64,000 nucleotides of DNA from Meghimatium bilineatum (lineage: Eukaryota; Mollusca; Gastropoda; Stylommatophora; Philomycidae), in the NCBI GenBank assembly GCA_034231615.1, contig CM067322.1, positions 102,819,587 to 102,883,586 on the forward strand. The letters run 5' to 3'. Positions 17,020 to 27,081 of the stretch are shown in pieces. The notes under the pieces are model-generated. The model ran no database searches. It worked only from the letters and a program-made list of their open reading frames with translations, and was not told the DNA's origin. Every line of letters begins with the position of its first letter. Position 1 is the first letter of the stretch. A program made the position numbers and the translations under genes.

Positions 17020-17290
17020 AAAAAGCAGCAAAAGAGAATGCACAAAATACAGAGGTGTATCACTTCTAAGCTACTATGGAAAAATTTGTCAACAGAGTTC
17101 TAGAAAGAAGATTACGAACATTCATCAAACCACATCAACGTAACAACACTCAAATGGGATTCAGTAAAAACAAGAGCTGTACAAATTTTTACACTTAGAT
17201 AACTGACATAAAAAAACTGAAAATATTCAAGAGTTGTATATATCACGTTTGTCGACCAAGAAAAAACCTTCGAAGGAGTAGGCAGACATG
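17020..17290 (+). mobile_element. LINE reverse transcriptase fragment (N-terminal RT motifs)
   Basis: In broken frames it reads KYRGVSLL, a Q-x-GF-x-KNKSCT motif and a FVDQEKAF motif (RT motif A), the early part of a LINE RT domain. It ends abruptly at the next fragment. Confidence 0.6.
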
Positions 17291-17295
17291 GAAAA

Positions 17296-17725
17296 ATGTC
17301 ATATCACATGACGTATTCTCTCCAAAACGTTGTCTTCCCAATGAACTCTCTGAACTCCTCTCTGTCTTGGGCGATGCTGCTCGCATTTTCCAATGATGTA
17401 TTCATGTTATCTTTAATGTCGTTAGTCCATCATCTTCTTGGTCTGCCATTTTCTCCTTTTCCTAGGTACTCTTCCTTCCATTATTTGTCTTTCTAAACAG
17501 TTATGTCTCTTTATATGATCAAACAGGTGTAGTTTTCTTTGTGTTATTGTGTTTAGTAGCCAACAATCTGGCATCTTCAATGTGTTTATAATATCAGAGT
17601 TTCTCTTTCTTTCCTTCCATGATATTCTAAGTATCTTTCAGTAGCATTGCATCTCGAAGGCGTTGATCTTCTTTGCCGCTGTTTTACTTCGGGTCCATGT
17701 TTCATAGCCGTATGTTGCAACCACA
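17296..17725 (-). mobile_element. LINE-F 3' end
   Basis: Minus strand matches the last 450 bp of the element at 48765-49892: ATYGYETWT-like, RKxERNSDIINTL, RRWTNDIK and the FWKEYVT-type end. It has frameshifts. Confidence 0.7.
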
Positions 17726-17749
17726 AAAAATAATGGACTTCCGCCAATT

Positions 17750-17990
17750 TGGCCATCGAGAAAGTAATGGCAACCTTTAGGAATATTGTGCCTAGAAATG
17801 TCAAATGGATTAATCTATGTAAAATACTACCACGATATGGGGTTCCACAACACCTAACCAGCTTGTGCAAGAGTATTTGACAGGTACAAAGCGCATTGAC
17901 AGGTGTTCAATGCGCAGTGAACAGCGAAACGGGGACTATTCTGTAATATTTTCTTGCCGTACATGCATGCCGCACCAGAGTTGGTGATGT
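17750..17990 (+). mobile_element. LINE RT middle fragment
   Basis: Reads LPRYGVPQHLTSLCKSI followed by QVQSALTGVQ, matching the RT region between motifs A and B of LINEs. It lacks the YADD box. Confidence 0.5.
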
Positions 17991-18059
17991 TCTGATGTCT
18001 GTGCTGCTGCTCCGTACTCGCGATCTCAGCACATCCGATTTCGGCATGCCTTGACAATT

Positions 18060-18426
18060 CGGGTGGGCTACTCTAGCCCGTGACAGCCTTCCTATCTGTC
18101 GCCAGGCAGCGAATGTGTACTGACTCTACGCCGAGACAGTTTGTCCTTCACGTCTGCCCTGCACGAGGCGTTCCGCAGCCAGTGAACTTGCCTCATGTAA
18201 TTAGACGTATTGTGCCCGTGCTCATCCGGCACTGAACCTTTTCTCGTCCTCAAACCTGGTTCCGGTTTAGGAAGAACTTGACAGAAGAGTTATGCTCGGG
18301 ATCGTTCGCCTTCTTAGCCGAAGTGTTGCTCACCAACTTCGTGAGCCCCTCGCCCAAGTCTGAAAATGTACACATATTTAGGAACGTTAGAGACTTGTGT
18401 TTTGTTCTAGAGCTGAACAGTGCTTG
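18060..18426. other. Unassigned stretch with a local repeat
   Basis: A segment built on CACTGAACCTTTTCTC and TTCCGGTTTAGGAA occurs at about 18205-18310 and again, diverged, at about 18440-18540. Higher GC than its surroundings. No gene recognised. Confidence 0.35.
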
Positions 18427-18780
18427 TCACCTCGGACTGCTATGCCTGTGCCCATCGGGTACTGAACCTTTTCTCTCCGCGAGCATACTTCCGGTATAGG
18501 AAAGACTCGACAGTAGAGTTGGACTCAGGTTGGGATCACCGGTAACTAAAAGCCTATCTCGAACAAACAATGCTTTAGTTCCAATTTCATCGAACCGTTT
18601 TCTGCGCTCTTTTGCATATGACGCTGTCTTTCTCAGTGTACTCGTATTTTTGTATGTAAAATATGAGGTTAGAAAACCGTCGACTACAATATCCCATGTG
18701 TCAGTGGTCCAATAACGTTTGTTGGGTTGAAAGACAAATATCACAGACTTTGGAGTTTGTTCATCAACTGACATACCTCT
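18427..18780 (-). other. Unrecognised minus-strand open frame beside the minisatellite
   Basis: About 110 codons outside the array are open and of ordinary composition (for example VIFVFQPNKRYWTTDTWDIV and ERRKRFDEIGTKALFV). The start codon lies in or next to the 39-bp array. I recognise no family. It could be a mobile-element relic or a true exon; nothing here decides. Confidence 0.25.
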
Positions 18781-20412
18781 GTGCATACCTCGACACAGAT
18801 CACTTATCCTAGCATTTCCGTGCATACCTCTATACAGATCACTCATCCTGGCATGTCAGTGCATACTTCGACACAGATCACTCATCCTGGCATGTCAGTG
18901 CATACTTCGACACAGATCACTCATCCTGGCATGTCAGTGCATACTTCGACACAGATCACTCATCCTGGCATGTCAGTGCATACTTCGACACAGATCACTC
19001 ATCCTGGCATGTCAGTGCATACCTCGACACAGATCACTCATCCTGGCATGTCAGTGCATACCTCGACACAGATCACTCATCCTGGCATGTCAGTGCATAC
19101 TTCGACACAGATCACCCATCCTGGCATGTCCAAGCATACCTCCAAACAGATCACCCATCCTGGCATGTCCAAGCATACCTCCAAACAGATCACCCATCCT
19201 GGCATGTCCAAGCATACCTCCAAACAGATCACCCATCCTGGCATGTCCGTGTATACCTCGACACAGATCACACATCCTGGCATGTCCGTGCATACTTCGA
19301 CACAGATCATCCATCCTGGCATGTACGTGAATACCTCGACAAAGATCACCCATCCTGGCATGGCTGTGCATACCTCTACACAGAACACCTATCATAGCAT
19401 GTCCGTGTATACCTCTACACAGATCACCCATCCTGGCATGTCCAAGCATACCTCGACACAGATCACCCATCCTGGCATGTCCGTGTATACCTCGACACAG
19501 ATCACTCATCCTGGCATGTCCGTGTATACCTCGACACAGATCACTCATCCTGGCATGTCAGTGCATACTTCGACACAGATCACCCATCCTGGCATGTCCA
19601 AGCATACCTCCAAACAGATCACCCATCCTGGCATGTCCAAGCATACCTCCAAACAGATCACCCATCCTGGCATGTCCAAGCATACCTCCAAACAGATCAC
19701 CCATCCTGGCATGTCCGTGTATACCTCGACACAGATCACACATCCTGGCATGTCCGTGCATACTTCGACACAGATCATCCATCCTGGCATGTACGTGAAT
19801 ACCTCGACAAAGATCACCCATCCTGGCATGGCTGTGCATACCTCTACACAGAACACCTATCATAGCATGTCCGTGTATACCTCTACACAGATCACCCATC
19901 CTGGCATGTCCGTGTATACCTCGACACAGATCACACATCCTGGCATGTCCGTGCATACCTCGACACAGATCACTCATCCTGGCATGTCCAAGCATACCTC
20001 TACACAGATCACCCATCCTGGCATGTCCAAGCATACCTCGACACAGATCACTCATCCTGGCATGTCCGTGCATACCTCGACACAGATCACACATCCTGGC
20101 ATGTCCGTGCATACCTCGACACAGATCACACATCCTGGCATGTCCGTGTATACCTCTACACAGATCACCCATCCTGGCATGTCCGTGTATACCTCGACAC
20201 AGATCACCCATCCTGGCATGTCCGTGTATACCTCGACACAGATCACACATCCTGGCATGTCTGTGTATACCTCGACACAGATCACCCATCCTGGTAGGTC
20301 AGTGTATACCTCCTCACAGATAACCCAACCTGGCATATCCGTGCATACCTCTAACAGATCACCCATCCTGGCATGTCCGTGCATACCTCTACACAGATCA
20401 CCCACTACATAG
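18781..20412. repeat. Minisatellite, 39-bp unit, about 41 copies, with 468-bp higher-order repeat
   Basis: Each 39-bp unit encodes MSVHTSTQITHPG in one plus frame, so the plus strand stays open for 543 codons, and minus frames stay open too. Variant units (for example with TCCAAGCATACCTCCAAACA) recur with an exact 468-bp (12-unit) offset: a block at 19129-19440 reappears at 19597-19908. Units are a multiple of three, which alone explains the long frames. Confidence 0.93.
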
Positions 20413-20439
20413 TGAAGAGTCTGGAAATAGTAAATTTGG

Positions 20440-21352
20440 AAGAGGGAAGAATATCGTAATTGTTTTCATTAATTTCTAGGAATCTGTTCAGATCTCATCA
20501 TGATGAGGTTGAAATGCAATTTTACGTGAAATTACTATTGATTGTGAATGACGAGGAACTCTTGGAAATTATGTGTATTTTCAAAGTAGATATCTGCAGA
20601 AGACGGATGTGTCATGACATTGGAGCAAATAAAATGGTGACACAATGCATTTCTATTCTCTTGAGTACATCCTGCTGGAAATCTAATAGGACCATGGTCC
20701 TGCTACAAGAGAGATCCAGCGAGAGTTTGAGAATAAACGCTGAAGAAGAACAAAGTACAAGAGATATGAGTGACACATTAGTTTTGTTATGAAAGAACAG
20801 CGGACGAGTATAGGCAGAATATATTGACATTATGGACTATGGACACCAGACCTAGGCCTATAGAAAAAAAATGGATCTGACAAAATTTGTGACATGAACA
20901 TGCCTTTTTTGTTTGTTTTCACATACAATATTATGAGCACGTTAGTGTAACTATGAAATAATAAATATAAATACAATAAGTCTAGATATATAGAAGAAGT
21001 TTCTCAAGGTTTTTTTTAAAGTTCTGCAACACATCGGACAAGTATATGCGAGTCCGTATTTTTATTTTTTTAAATTTTTTTTTACAAAAAACTTTTAATC
21101 TTCACTATCTTATCACATATCATACATACACCAACAAAACTTACATTAGATTACATATTCAATTCTTTATTGCCAGTAACAATTATATAGACCAACACAA
21201 ATCTCTAAATACAATATAATATTTAGAGATATTTATATTGCTTATATTGTGTTTTCAAAACACTCACAAAAAAATAATGCAATTTGTCCCCAAAAAAATC
21301 CAGATGTAGGGGAGAAATTGCGCAATTTTAATGTAGCGTGCTAAAAGGTTAA
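20440..21352. mobile_element. TTAA element relic (T3), carrying a SINE-B
   Basis: Right end GCGTGCTAAAAGGTTAA (TTAA at 21349-21352) and interior segments such as GAAATTACTATTGATTGTGA match the elements at 2641-3344 and 29160-29840. The left end is not found. A SINE-B interrupts it. Confidence 0.45.
20589..20750 (+). mobile_element. SINE-B, full length (162 bp)
   Basis: Flanked by a 7-bp duplication CAAAGTA (20582-20588 and 20751-20757). It carries the palindrome AGGACCATGGTCCT and ends GAGAATAAACGCTGAAGAAG. Same length as the copy at 35412-35573. Confidence 0.88.
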
Positions 21353-21428
21353 TATCTACATGCTCACAGGGATTACTTCATCATCAACAAACATCTTTCA
21401 CATCTTTCTTCCTTTATCTATCCATACT

Positions 21429-21530
21429 TTCCATGTCTTATCCAACTCTCATATATCTTCTTTCCATGTCTTATCCAACTCTCATATATCTTCTTTCCAT
21501 GTCTTATCTATATCTCATATATTTTCTTTT
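21429..21530. repeat. Short tandem repeat, 33-bp unit, 3 copies
   Basis: Units share TTTCCATGTCTTATC and CTCATATATCTTC, at offsets of exactly 33 bp. Confidence 0.85.
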
Positions 21531-21615
21531 CTTCGGCATTTGTTCTCAAGCTCCAGTCTGTTAGCAGGATGTAGACAAGGAAATGCATCATAGTTTACAG
21601 CTTGGCTATGATAAT

Positions 21616-23772
21616 TAGGGGTGTACCGGATTTCGGCTCAGGTAAATCCGGAATCCGGCCATTTTTACAAATCCTTCTTCGGCTCCGGTCAAATTTTGCT
21701 GGATTTAGGCCGGATTTGTGTTGCCTAGTCACGTGAATTTTCTGTAAATGTTTCATGAGGCCAAGCCGAATTTTAGGCAATAGCAAAGTAGCACTTTCTG
21801 GTTTACTATTTCTCGCTGTTTTAAATAAGAATTTTAAGAAACAAAAATTCATTTTGAATTTTAATGGTGCATTACTTCATGAGTTTGTGGGACTTGTATA
21901 TTTCGAATTTTCGTAAATTTCTGTGGTCGATAAAATAAAATGGCATCAAAATCAAAGTCATTCAACGCCGTTTGGGATTACTTCAAGGTTAAAGACGATG
22001 ATTCAGTGGAGGTAATATATAAGTTGTGAGACACACAGTTAACGCGTGGACGATCAGATCGTCCCAAAGACTTCTCAACATCATCAATGTAGACCCATTT
22101 GCGATCGATGCACAGAAAAAGCTCTGACAAAATGATGGAAAAGAAAGCACCACCGGAGGCCAGTGTATCGGTGTGGCGACCACATCTATGATGAATCCGT
22201 GTTTGCACAAAGCAAGCAGCAGTACCCAGCAGTCAATTGTGCAGAAATGGGACGTGGCCAAACTTTGGGACATCAACTGTAGCTGTGTGCGCGTGATGGT
22301 CTTTTGAGTCTAAAGATTGTTGCTGACATCATCAGTACTGGAAGAAAATTGGTAGGACATTTCAAACACTCTTCGCCAGCAACTAATCGTTTGCATGAAC
22401 TAAAATGAATTAAACCTACCACAACATCAGCTTATCCAGGACGTGACAACACGATGGAACTCAACGTTCTATATCCTAAGATGTCTGTTAGAACAGCGTG
22501 TCAGCATCAGTCTGTACTGTGTTGAAATTGATTCGTTAACTGGGCTAATGGCACAGCAGTGGGCAGTCACGGAGAATGTGGTAGCTACTTTGGCACCATT
22601 TGAAGAACTCACTCGTGAAATAAGTTCAGCTCAGGCATCAATATCAGTTGTGATCCCATTAGTGAAAACACTCATGACTTTCCTCCAGAAAGAAGGTAGT
22701 GATGCTGGAATCAAAACTATGAAAGCAGCTCTGCTTGAAGCTGTTAGCAGCAGATTTGCGGACATTGAATCTAACAGTATTTACACCTGTGCCACACTAT
22801 TGGATCGTCGATTCAAGCTGTGATGCACGAGTCCATCTGATGTTAGCAGCTAACTCCATTATTCATTCAGCAAACACAGTCAGTGCACATGATCCATCAG
22901 CTACTAGTAGTAGTACTAGTGTTTTGACTTCTGTGAGCACTGCCACACAGTAAGAGTCCAGCCTATGGAGCTGTTTTGACACAATTGTCTAGGAAAATCC
23001 CACCGCAGATCGTTCTGCAAGTGCCGAAGGCAACAGCATTAACACTGAGATGACACAGTATCTGTCAGAGCCACTTCAAAATCGACAGTCAGATCCAGTT
23101 TCATAGTGGCATGCCAATAAGCAAAGATTTTCAAGTATGGCTAGACTGGCGCAGGCATTTCTTGCACCACCACCTACAAGTGTGCCATCGGAAAGGCTGT
23201 TCAGTACTGCAGGAGACATTATCACTGACCACCGTAGTAGCCTTGTACCACAAAATGCGGAAACGTTGATTTTCCTTAAATACAACTTGTCTCTTCTTGA
23301 CTCTGAGAGTTCAACTTCACAGCCATAATGAAGACTGACTGAAATAGTGAAATTACTGAATGAATGTATTTCAATAAATTCAATCTGTTCAATGTACTGT
23401 TGTTGTGAGTGGTAACCGAGCTGCCAATTAGTCAACTGAAAACAATGTGAAAACTAAAAACTGAAAACTAAAAATACTAAATTAGCATTATGAGCTTATG
23501 TATAACGTTTCATCTTGAACTTATGGAACTTAATATTGCTTAGTCTAATGTGAACGTAATTATTTTACATTTAAATGATTTAATATGAGTATATGTCATC
23601 ATTGTCATGTCTATAGTAATGAACAGTCGAGTGACTCCACTCACCTAAGTCAAGTGATGTAGTAAGTTATTTTATTTTAATTTTTTTATTTGTAAATCCG
23701 GCTCCGGCCGGATTTCACTTCATAAATCCGGATCCTGCCAGATTTCAAAAATTTGAATCCAGTACAGCCCTA
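21616..23772 (+). mobile_element. hAT transposon, 2157 bp, with perfect 8-bp duplication
   Basis: Ends TAGGGGTGTACCGGATTT and (inverted) TAGGGCTGTACTGGATT; target duplication ATGATAAT at 21608-21615 and 23773-23780. The subterminal regions are rich in repeated ATCCGG motifs (GGATTT, CCGGAATCCGGCC), probably transposase binding sites by analogy with other hATs. It encodes a broken BED-finger transposase (see 21940-23327). Confidence 0.93.
21940..23327 (+). pseudogene. hAT transposase, BED zinc finger and hATC dimerisation (ZBED-like), broken
   Basis: The start ATG at 21940 opens MASKSKSFNAVWDYFKV, the first half of a BED finger, then a possible donor (GTGGAG|GTAATA). Further pieces in changing frames give VTTRWNSTFYILRCLLEQRV and an RRFKL end of the catalytic region (22440-22823), and SVPSERLFSTAGDIITDHRS, the hATC dimerisation domain (23137-23327, stop at 23326-23328). 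Frame changes and stops separate these parts, so this copy is dead. It resembles ZBED-type hAT transposases. Confidence 0.82.
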
Positions 23773-23963
23773 ATGATAATATAACTGACACATTCGACTT
23801 GAGAATGGCTCTGAGTCAATTTAATTTGCAAGTTAGTCAACTCCATTCCCAAACCTCCTAAGTCACCTCTTACGACATGCATGGCAGGTCACAGGTATAC
23901 TATTCTGTGTTGTCCTTGCAGGTCCGATACAATAAACGAGCCTGTCTTATTATATCTGTTTCC

Positions 23964-24068
23964 GCCTGTGTGCTGCTGGGAACAAAGAATAGCAACACTG
24001 TTTACCATTTCATGTATGTTGCAAGAGGTGACTAAGGAGACATTGAGGGTAGAGTTGGTTGCCCTACC
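23964..24068 (+). mobile_element. SINE-A head, cut by the next hAT
   Basis: Has GCAAAGAATAGCAACACTG-type landmarks (here GAACAAAGAATAGCAACAC) and the GAGTTGG motif, then stops where a hAT-like end begins at 24077. Confidence 0.7.
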
Positions 24069-24076
24069 CCACAGAA

Positions 24077-25640
24077 CAGTGTTTCTCAACCTTTTTTGGT
24101 CCATCATCCCTTTGAGCCATAAATTATGTGCTGCCATCACCCCCTTAACCCCACTAGTCTCACGAGGGTAGGTAAAACATTTAACAAATTTGGATAGCAG
24201 GAATTAATTGCACATTTATTCACAATTGTGCTACATGATGATGATAAAGTCACAGTTTAGTTATTGCTCAACTTAATTGGTTATTGCTATGTTGTACTCA
24301 CTGTTGCTCAAGAAATAGGCCTACTTAGTGTGATGGCTGAACTTGGTGAAGGGAAATCAGTTTATCAATGTCTGGTTGAAAAATCACTTAACAGCAATCT
24401 TAGATCACCACATTGAGCAACATGCAGTTGATTTCTTTGTGAAAGTAGTCAGATGACTACACTAAACCCACATTCCACCAAATATGATGTGAGAAATGCA
24501 ATAAGTAAATATTTTACAATTCTGCAAAGTGTTGGATAGCGATTGGAGATTTCCTACTGTAACCTTGGTGACATCGATGGCTGTTTTTGCAGACTGTCAC
24601 GAAGTGTTTGAAAGAAAGATAAATTATCTTCTGCTTTGTCATGATGTGCAGTCTTCAAATGTTCAGTTAATCAGCTTGGTTTCATGGCTTCATTTGAAAA
24701 TACTCTTCCACTTATTAGACACATTGGCAGCTGCTTGTTTGCTGGTGATGGTATGTGGCAGCTGCTTGTTTGTTGGTGATGGTATGTGACAGCTGCTTGT
24801 TTGTTGGTGATGGTATGTGACAGCTGCTTGTTTGTTGGTGATGGTATGTGGCAGCTGCTTGTTTGTTGGTGATGGTATGTGGCAGCTGCTTGTTTGTTGG
24901 TGATGGTATGTGGCAGCTGCTTGTTTGTTGGTGATGGTATGTGACAGCTGCTTGTTTGTTGGTGATGGTATGTGGCAGCTGCTTGTTTGCTGGTGATGGT
25001 ATGTGACAGCTGCTTGTTTGTTGGTGATGGTATGTGACAGCTGCTTGTTTGTTGGTGATGGTATGTGACAGCTGCTTGTTTGCTGGTGATGGTATGTGAC
25101 AGCTGCTTGTTTGTTGGTGATGGTATGTGACAGCTGCTTGTTTGTTGGTGATGGTATGTGACAGCTGCTTGTTTGCTGGTGATGGTATGTGGCAGCTGCT
25201 TGTTTGCTGGTGATGGTATGTGACAGCTGCTTGTTTGTTGGTGATGGTATGTGACAGCTGCTTGTTTGTTGGTGATGGTATGTGGCAGCTGCTTGTTTGC
25301 TGGTGATGGTATGTGGCAGCTGCTTGTTTGCTGGTGATGGTATGTGGCAGCTGCTTGTTTGCTGGTGATGGTATGTGACAGCTGCTTGTTTGCTGGTGAT
25401 GGTATGTGGCAGCTGCTTGTTTGCTGGTGATGGTATGTGGCAGCTGCTTGTTTGCTGGTGATGGTATGTGGCAGCTGCTTGTTTGTTGGTGATGGTATGT
25501 GACAGCTGCTTGTTTGCTGGTGATGGTATGTGGCAGCTGCTTGTTTGCTGGTGATGGTATGTGGCAGCTGCTTGTTTGCTGGTGATGGTATGTGGCAGCT
25601 GCTTGTTTGCTGGTGATGGTATGAATCCATGCCTTAAATA
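24077..25640 (-). mobile_element. hAT remnant (ZBED5/SCAND3-like) containing a minisatellite
   Basis: Left end CAGTGTTTCTCAACCTTTTT matches the Charlie-type hAT terminus. Minus-strand reading in broken frames gives VFSNEAMKPS, a KLIEHLKTxH-like stretch and DNLSFFQTLRDSLQKQPS, then a C-terminus with VECGFSVV and VQPSH followed by a stop near 24335. The middle of the transposase is deleted. The 31-bp array (24728-25622) sits directly upstream of the VFSNEAMKPS part. The right end is not identified. Confidence 0.65.
24728..25622. repeat. Minisatellite, 31-bp unit, about 29 copies
   Basis: Units contain CAGCTGCTTGTTTG(C/T)TGG and TGATGGTATGTG(G/A). Because 31 is not a multiple of 3, three units (93 bp) give a 31-residue protein period; the minus strand is open for 319 codons by this alone. 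Confidence 0.95.
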
Positions 25641-25975
25641 TTCAGTACTGTATTGTCTGCATTTCTTTTTTTATTTGGCTGAGTCTGCCATTTTGTAATT
25701 GAGGCTTTTAGATTTTACCACTGAACATCTGTCTGTCTATAATGTTGTTTACTGCAGATGTACAAGAAAAAAAAGCCTTGCCCAGCATACTTGGACTTCT
25801 GTTTGATCTGCTTATTTGAACACACAGTACTATTTTGTGAACTATTTGTGGATTTCCTCCAACAATAAACTGTGTCATGACTTGTAGAATATTGTAGAAT
25901 GTAGATGAATTGTTAGTATTTTTCAAACCCAATGCATATCCCTCATTTTGTCTTACCTCGCTGATATACCAATTC

Positions 25976-26222
25976 CGCAGAAGACGGATGTGTTTGTTGT
26001 GCCATTGGTGTAAATAAAATGGCGGCACAACGCATTTCCATTCTCTGGACTATATCCTGGTGGAAATTTAGTAGGATCATTGTCCTGCTACAAGAGAGAT
26101 CCAGTGGGAGTTTGAGAACATTGTCCTGCTACAAGAGAGATCCAGTGGGAGTTTGAGAACATTGTCCTGCTACAAGAGAGATCCAGTGGAAGTTTGAGAT
26201 TGAACACTGAAGAAGAGAAGAA
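25976..26222 (+). mobile_element. SINE-B with internal tandem expansion (3 units)
   Basis: Typical head (GACGGATGTG) and tail (TTGAACACTGAAGAAGAG). The 3' part, TTGTCCTGCTACAAGAGAGA followed by TCCAGTGGGAGTTTGAGAAC, is present three times in tandem (about 42-bp unit). Confidence 0.85.
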
Positions 26223-26269
26223 TATACCAATTTCTTCTGCCCCCCCCCCGAGGGGAGATAATGCTCACG

Positions 26270-26444
26270 TTGAGAATGGCTGCCTTAGAGGGGCAATGTG
26301 CCTCAGTAGCCAGGCTGAACTCTGATGTTTCAGGCCGAATGGCACAGATTTTACAGCCAAGCTGTAAACCATGAAACAGCACATTCCATTCTCTAGACTA
26401 CGCCCAGCTAATCTGCAGGAGTTTGAGAATGGACACAGAAGAAT
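26270..26444 (+). mobile_element. SINE-A 3' part
   Basis: Carries AAGCTGTAAACCATGA and CAGGAGTTTGAGAATGGACA with the GAAGAA end. Preceded by a (C)10 run at 26250. Confidence 0.75.
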
Positions 26445-26684
26445 ATCTGTTTCTAAACCTCTTCTCCTAGCTCTTCTTAGTTTCCATTTTCTCCTTGCAG
26501 ATTCCAGGAACCTTAAAGAGACACGAGCTGACCATGGTCAAAGACAGACAATAACAAAGCCTCCCCCCCCCTCCAATGATGCTTAATGGCACAACACAAG
26601 TGGAAATAACAGTAGATAGATAGGTTGCAATGCCTGTCTTGCACTTGTTTCTGCTGGTCTTAATGTGCTACCATCAGGCAAATC

Positions 26685-26950
26685 TTCCTTTTTCTGCTAT
26701 CATTCTCAAACTTCTGCAGATTTGTAGGATGTAGTCCGAATAACAGATTGTATTGCGCCATGGTTTACAACTTAGCTGCTATATCTGCGCCACTCGACCT
26801 GACACATCCGACTTCAGGGTCACTTTGACCCTCTATGAGAGTGAACAGCCAACTTCACCCTGAAAAACAGTAGCCTCCTCCCTACAATGTGTGGCAGGTA
26901 ACAGTGATTGCTATTCTGTACTCCCCTCTCAGTTCCGGCAACACACAGAT
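26685..26950 (-). mobile_element. SINE-A copy
   Basis: Reverse-orientation family landmarks throughout (CTCAAACTTCTGCAGA, GACCTGACACATCCGACTTC, TTCCGGCAACACACAG). Confidence 0.82.
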
Positions 26951-27081
26951 GACACAAATAATTAAAAACAGCTCACTTATAAATGACGAAAAAATGTATA
27001 AATCTTTACATAGAAAAGAAATAAAATGCATACAATTCAAATAATTATTCTGCATCTCAAATTGACAAAAATATTTGTATA

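Larger units (their letters stand above)
21531..23930 (-). mobile_element. SINE-A split by a hAT insertion
   Basis: The 3' part (21531-21615) and the 5' part (from 23781) form one SINE-A in the minus direction once the hAT at 21616-23772 and one copy of its 8-bp duplication are set aside. This orders the events: SINE first, hAT later. Confidence 0.8.

Noticed and set aside
17020-17725. LINE with a 5' inversion by twin priming
   Set aside because: The plus-strand RT piece lies on the 3' side of the minus-strand LINE end, the wrong side for a twin-priming inversion. Two separate insertions explain it better.
18781-20412. 543-codon plus-strand ORF and several long minus-strand ORFs
   Set aside because: They arise because the 39-bp minisatellite unit is a multiple of three. 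Both strands are open, and there is no sign of a start context, splice signals or non-repeat domain.
24671-25630. 319-codon minus-strand ORF of a His/Gln/Ser/Thr repeat
   Set aside because: Pure 31-bp minisatellite translated through all three frames; only the last 15 or so codons belong to a hAT remnant.
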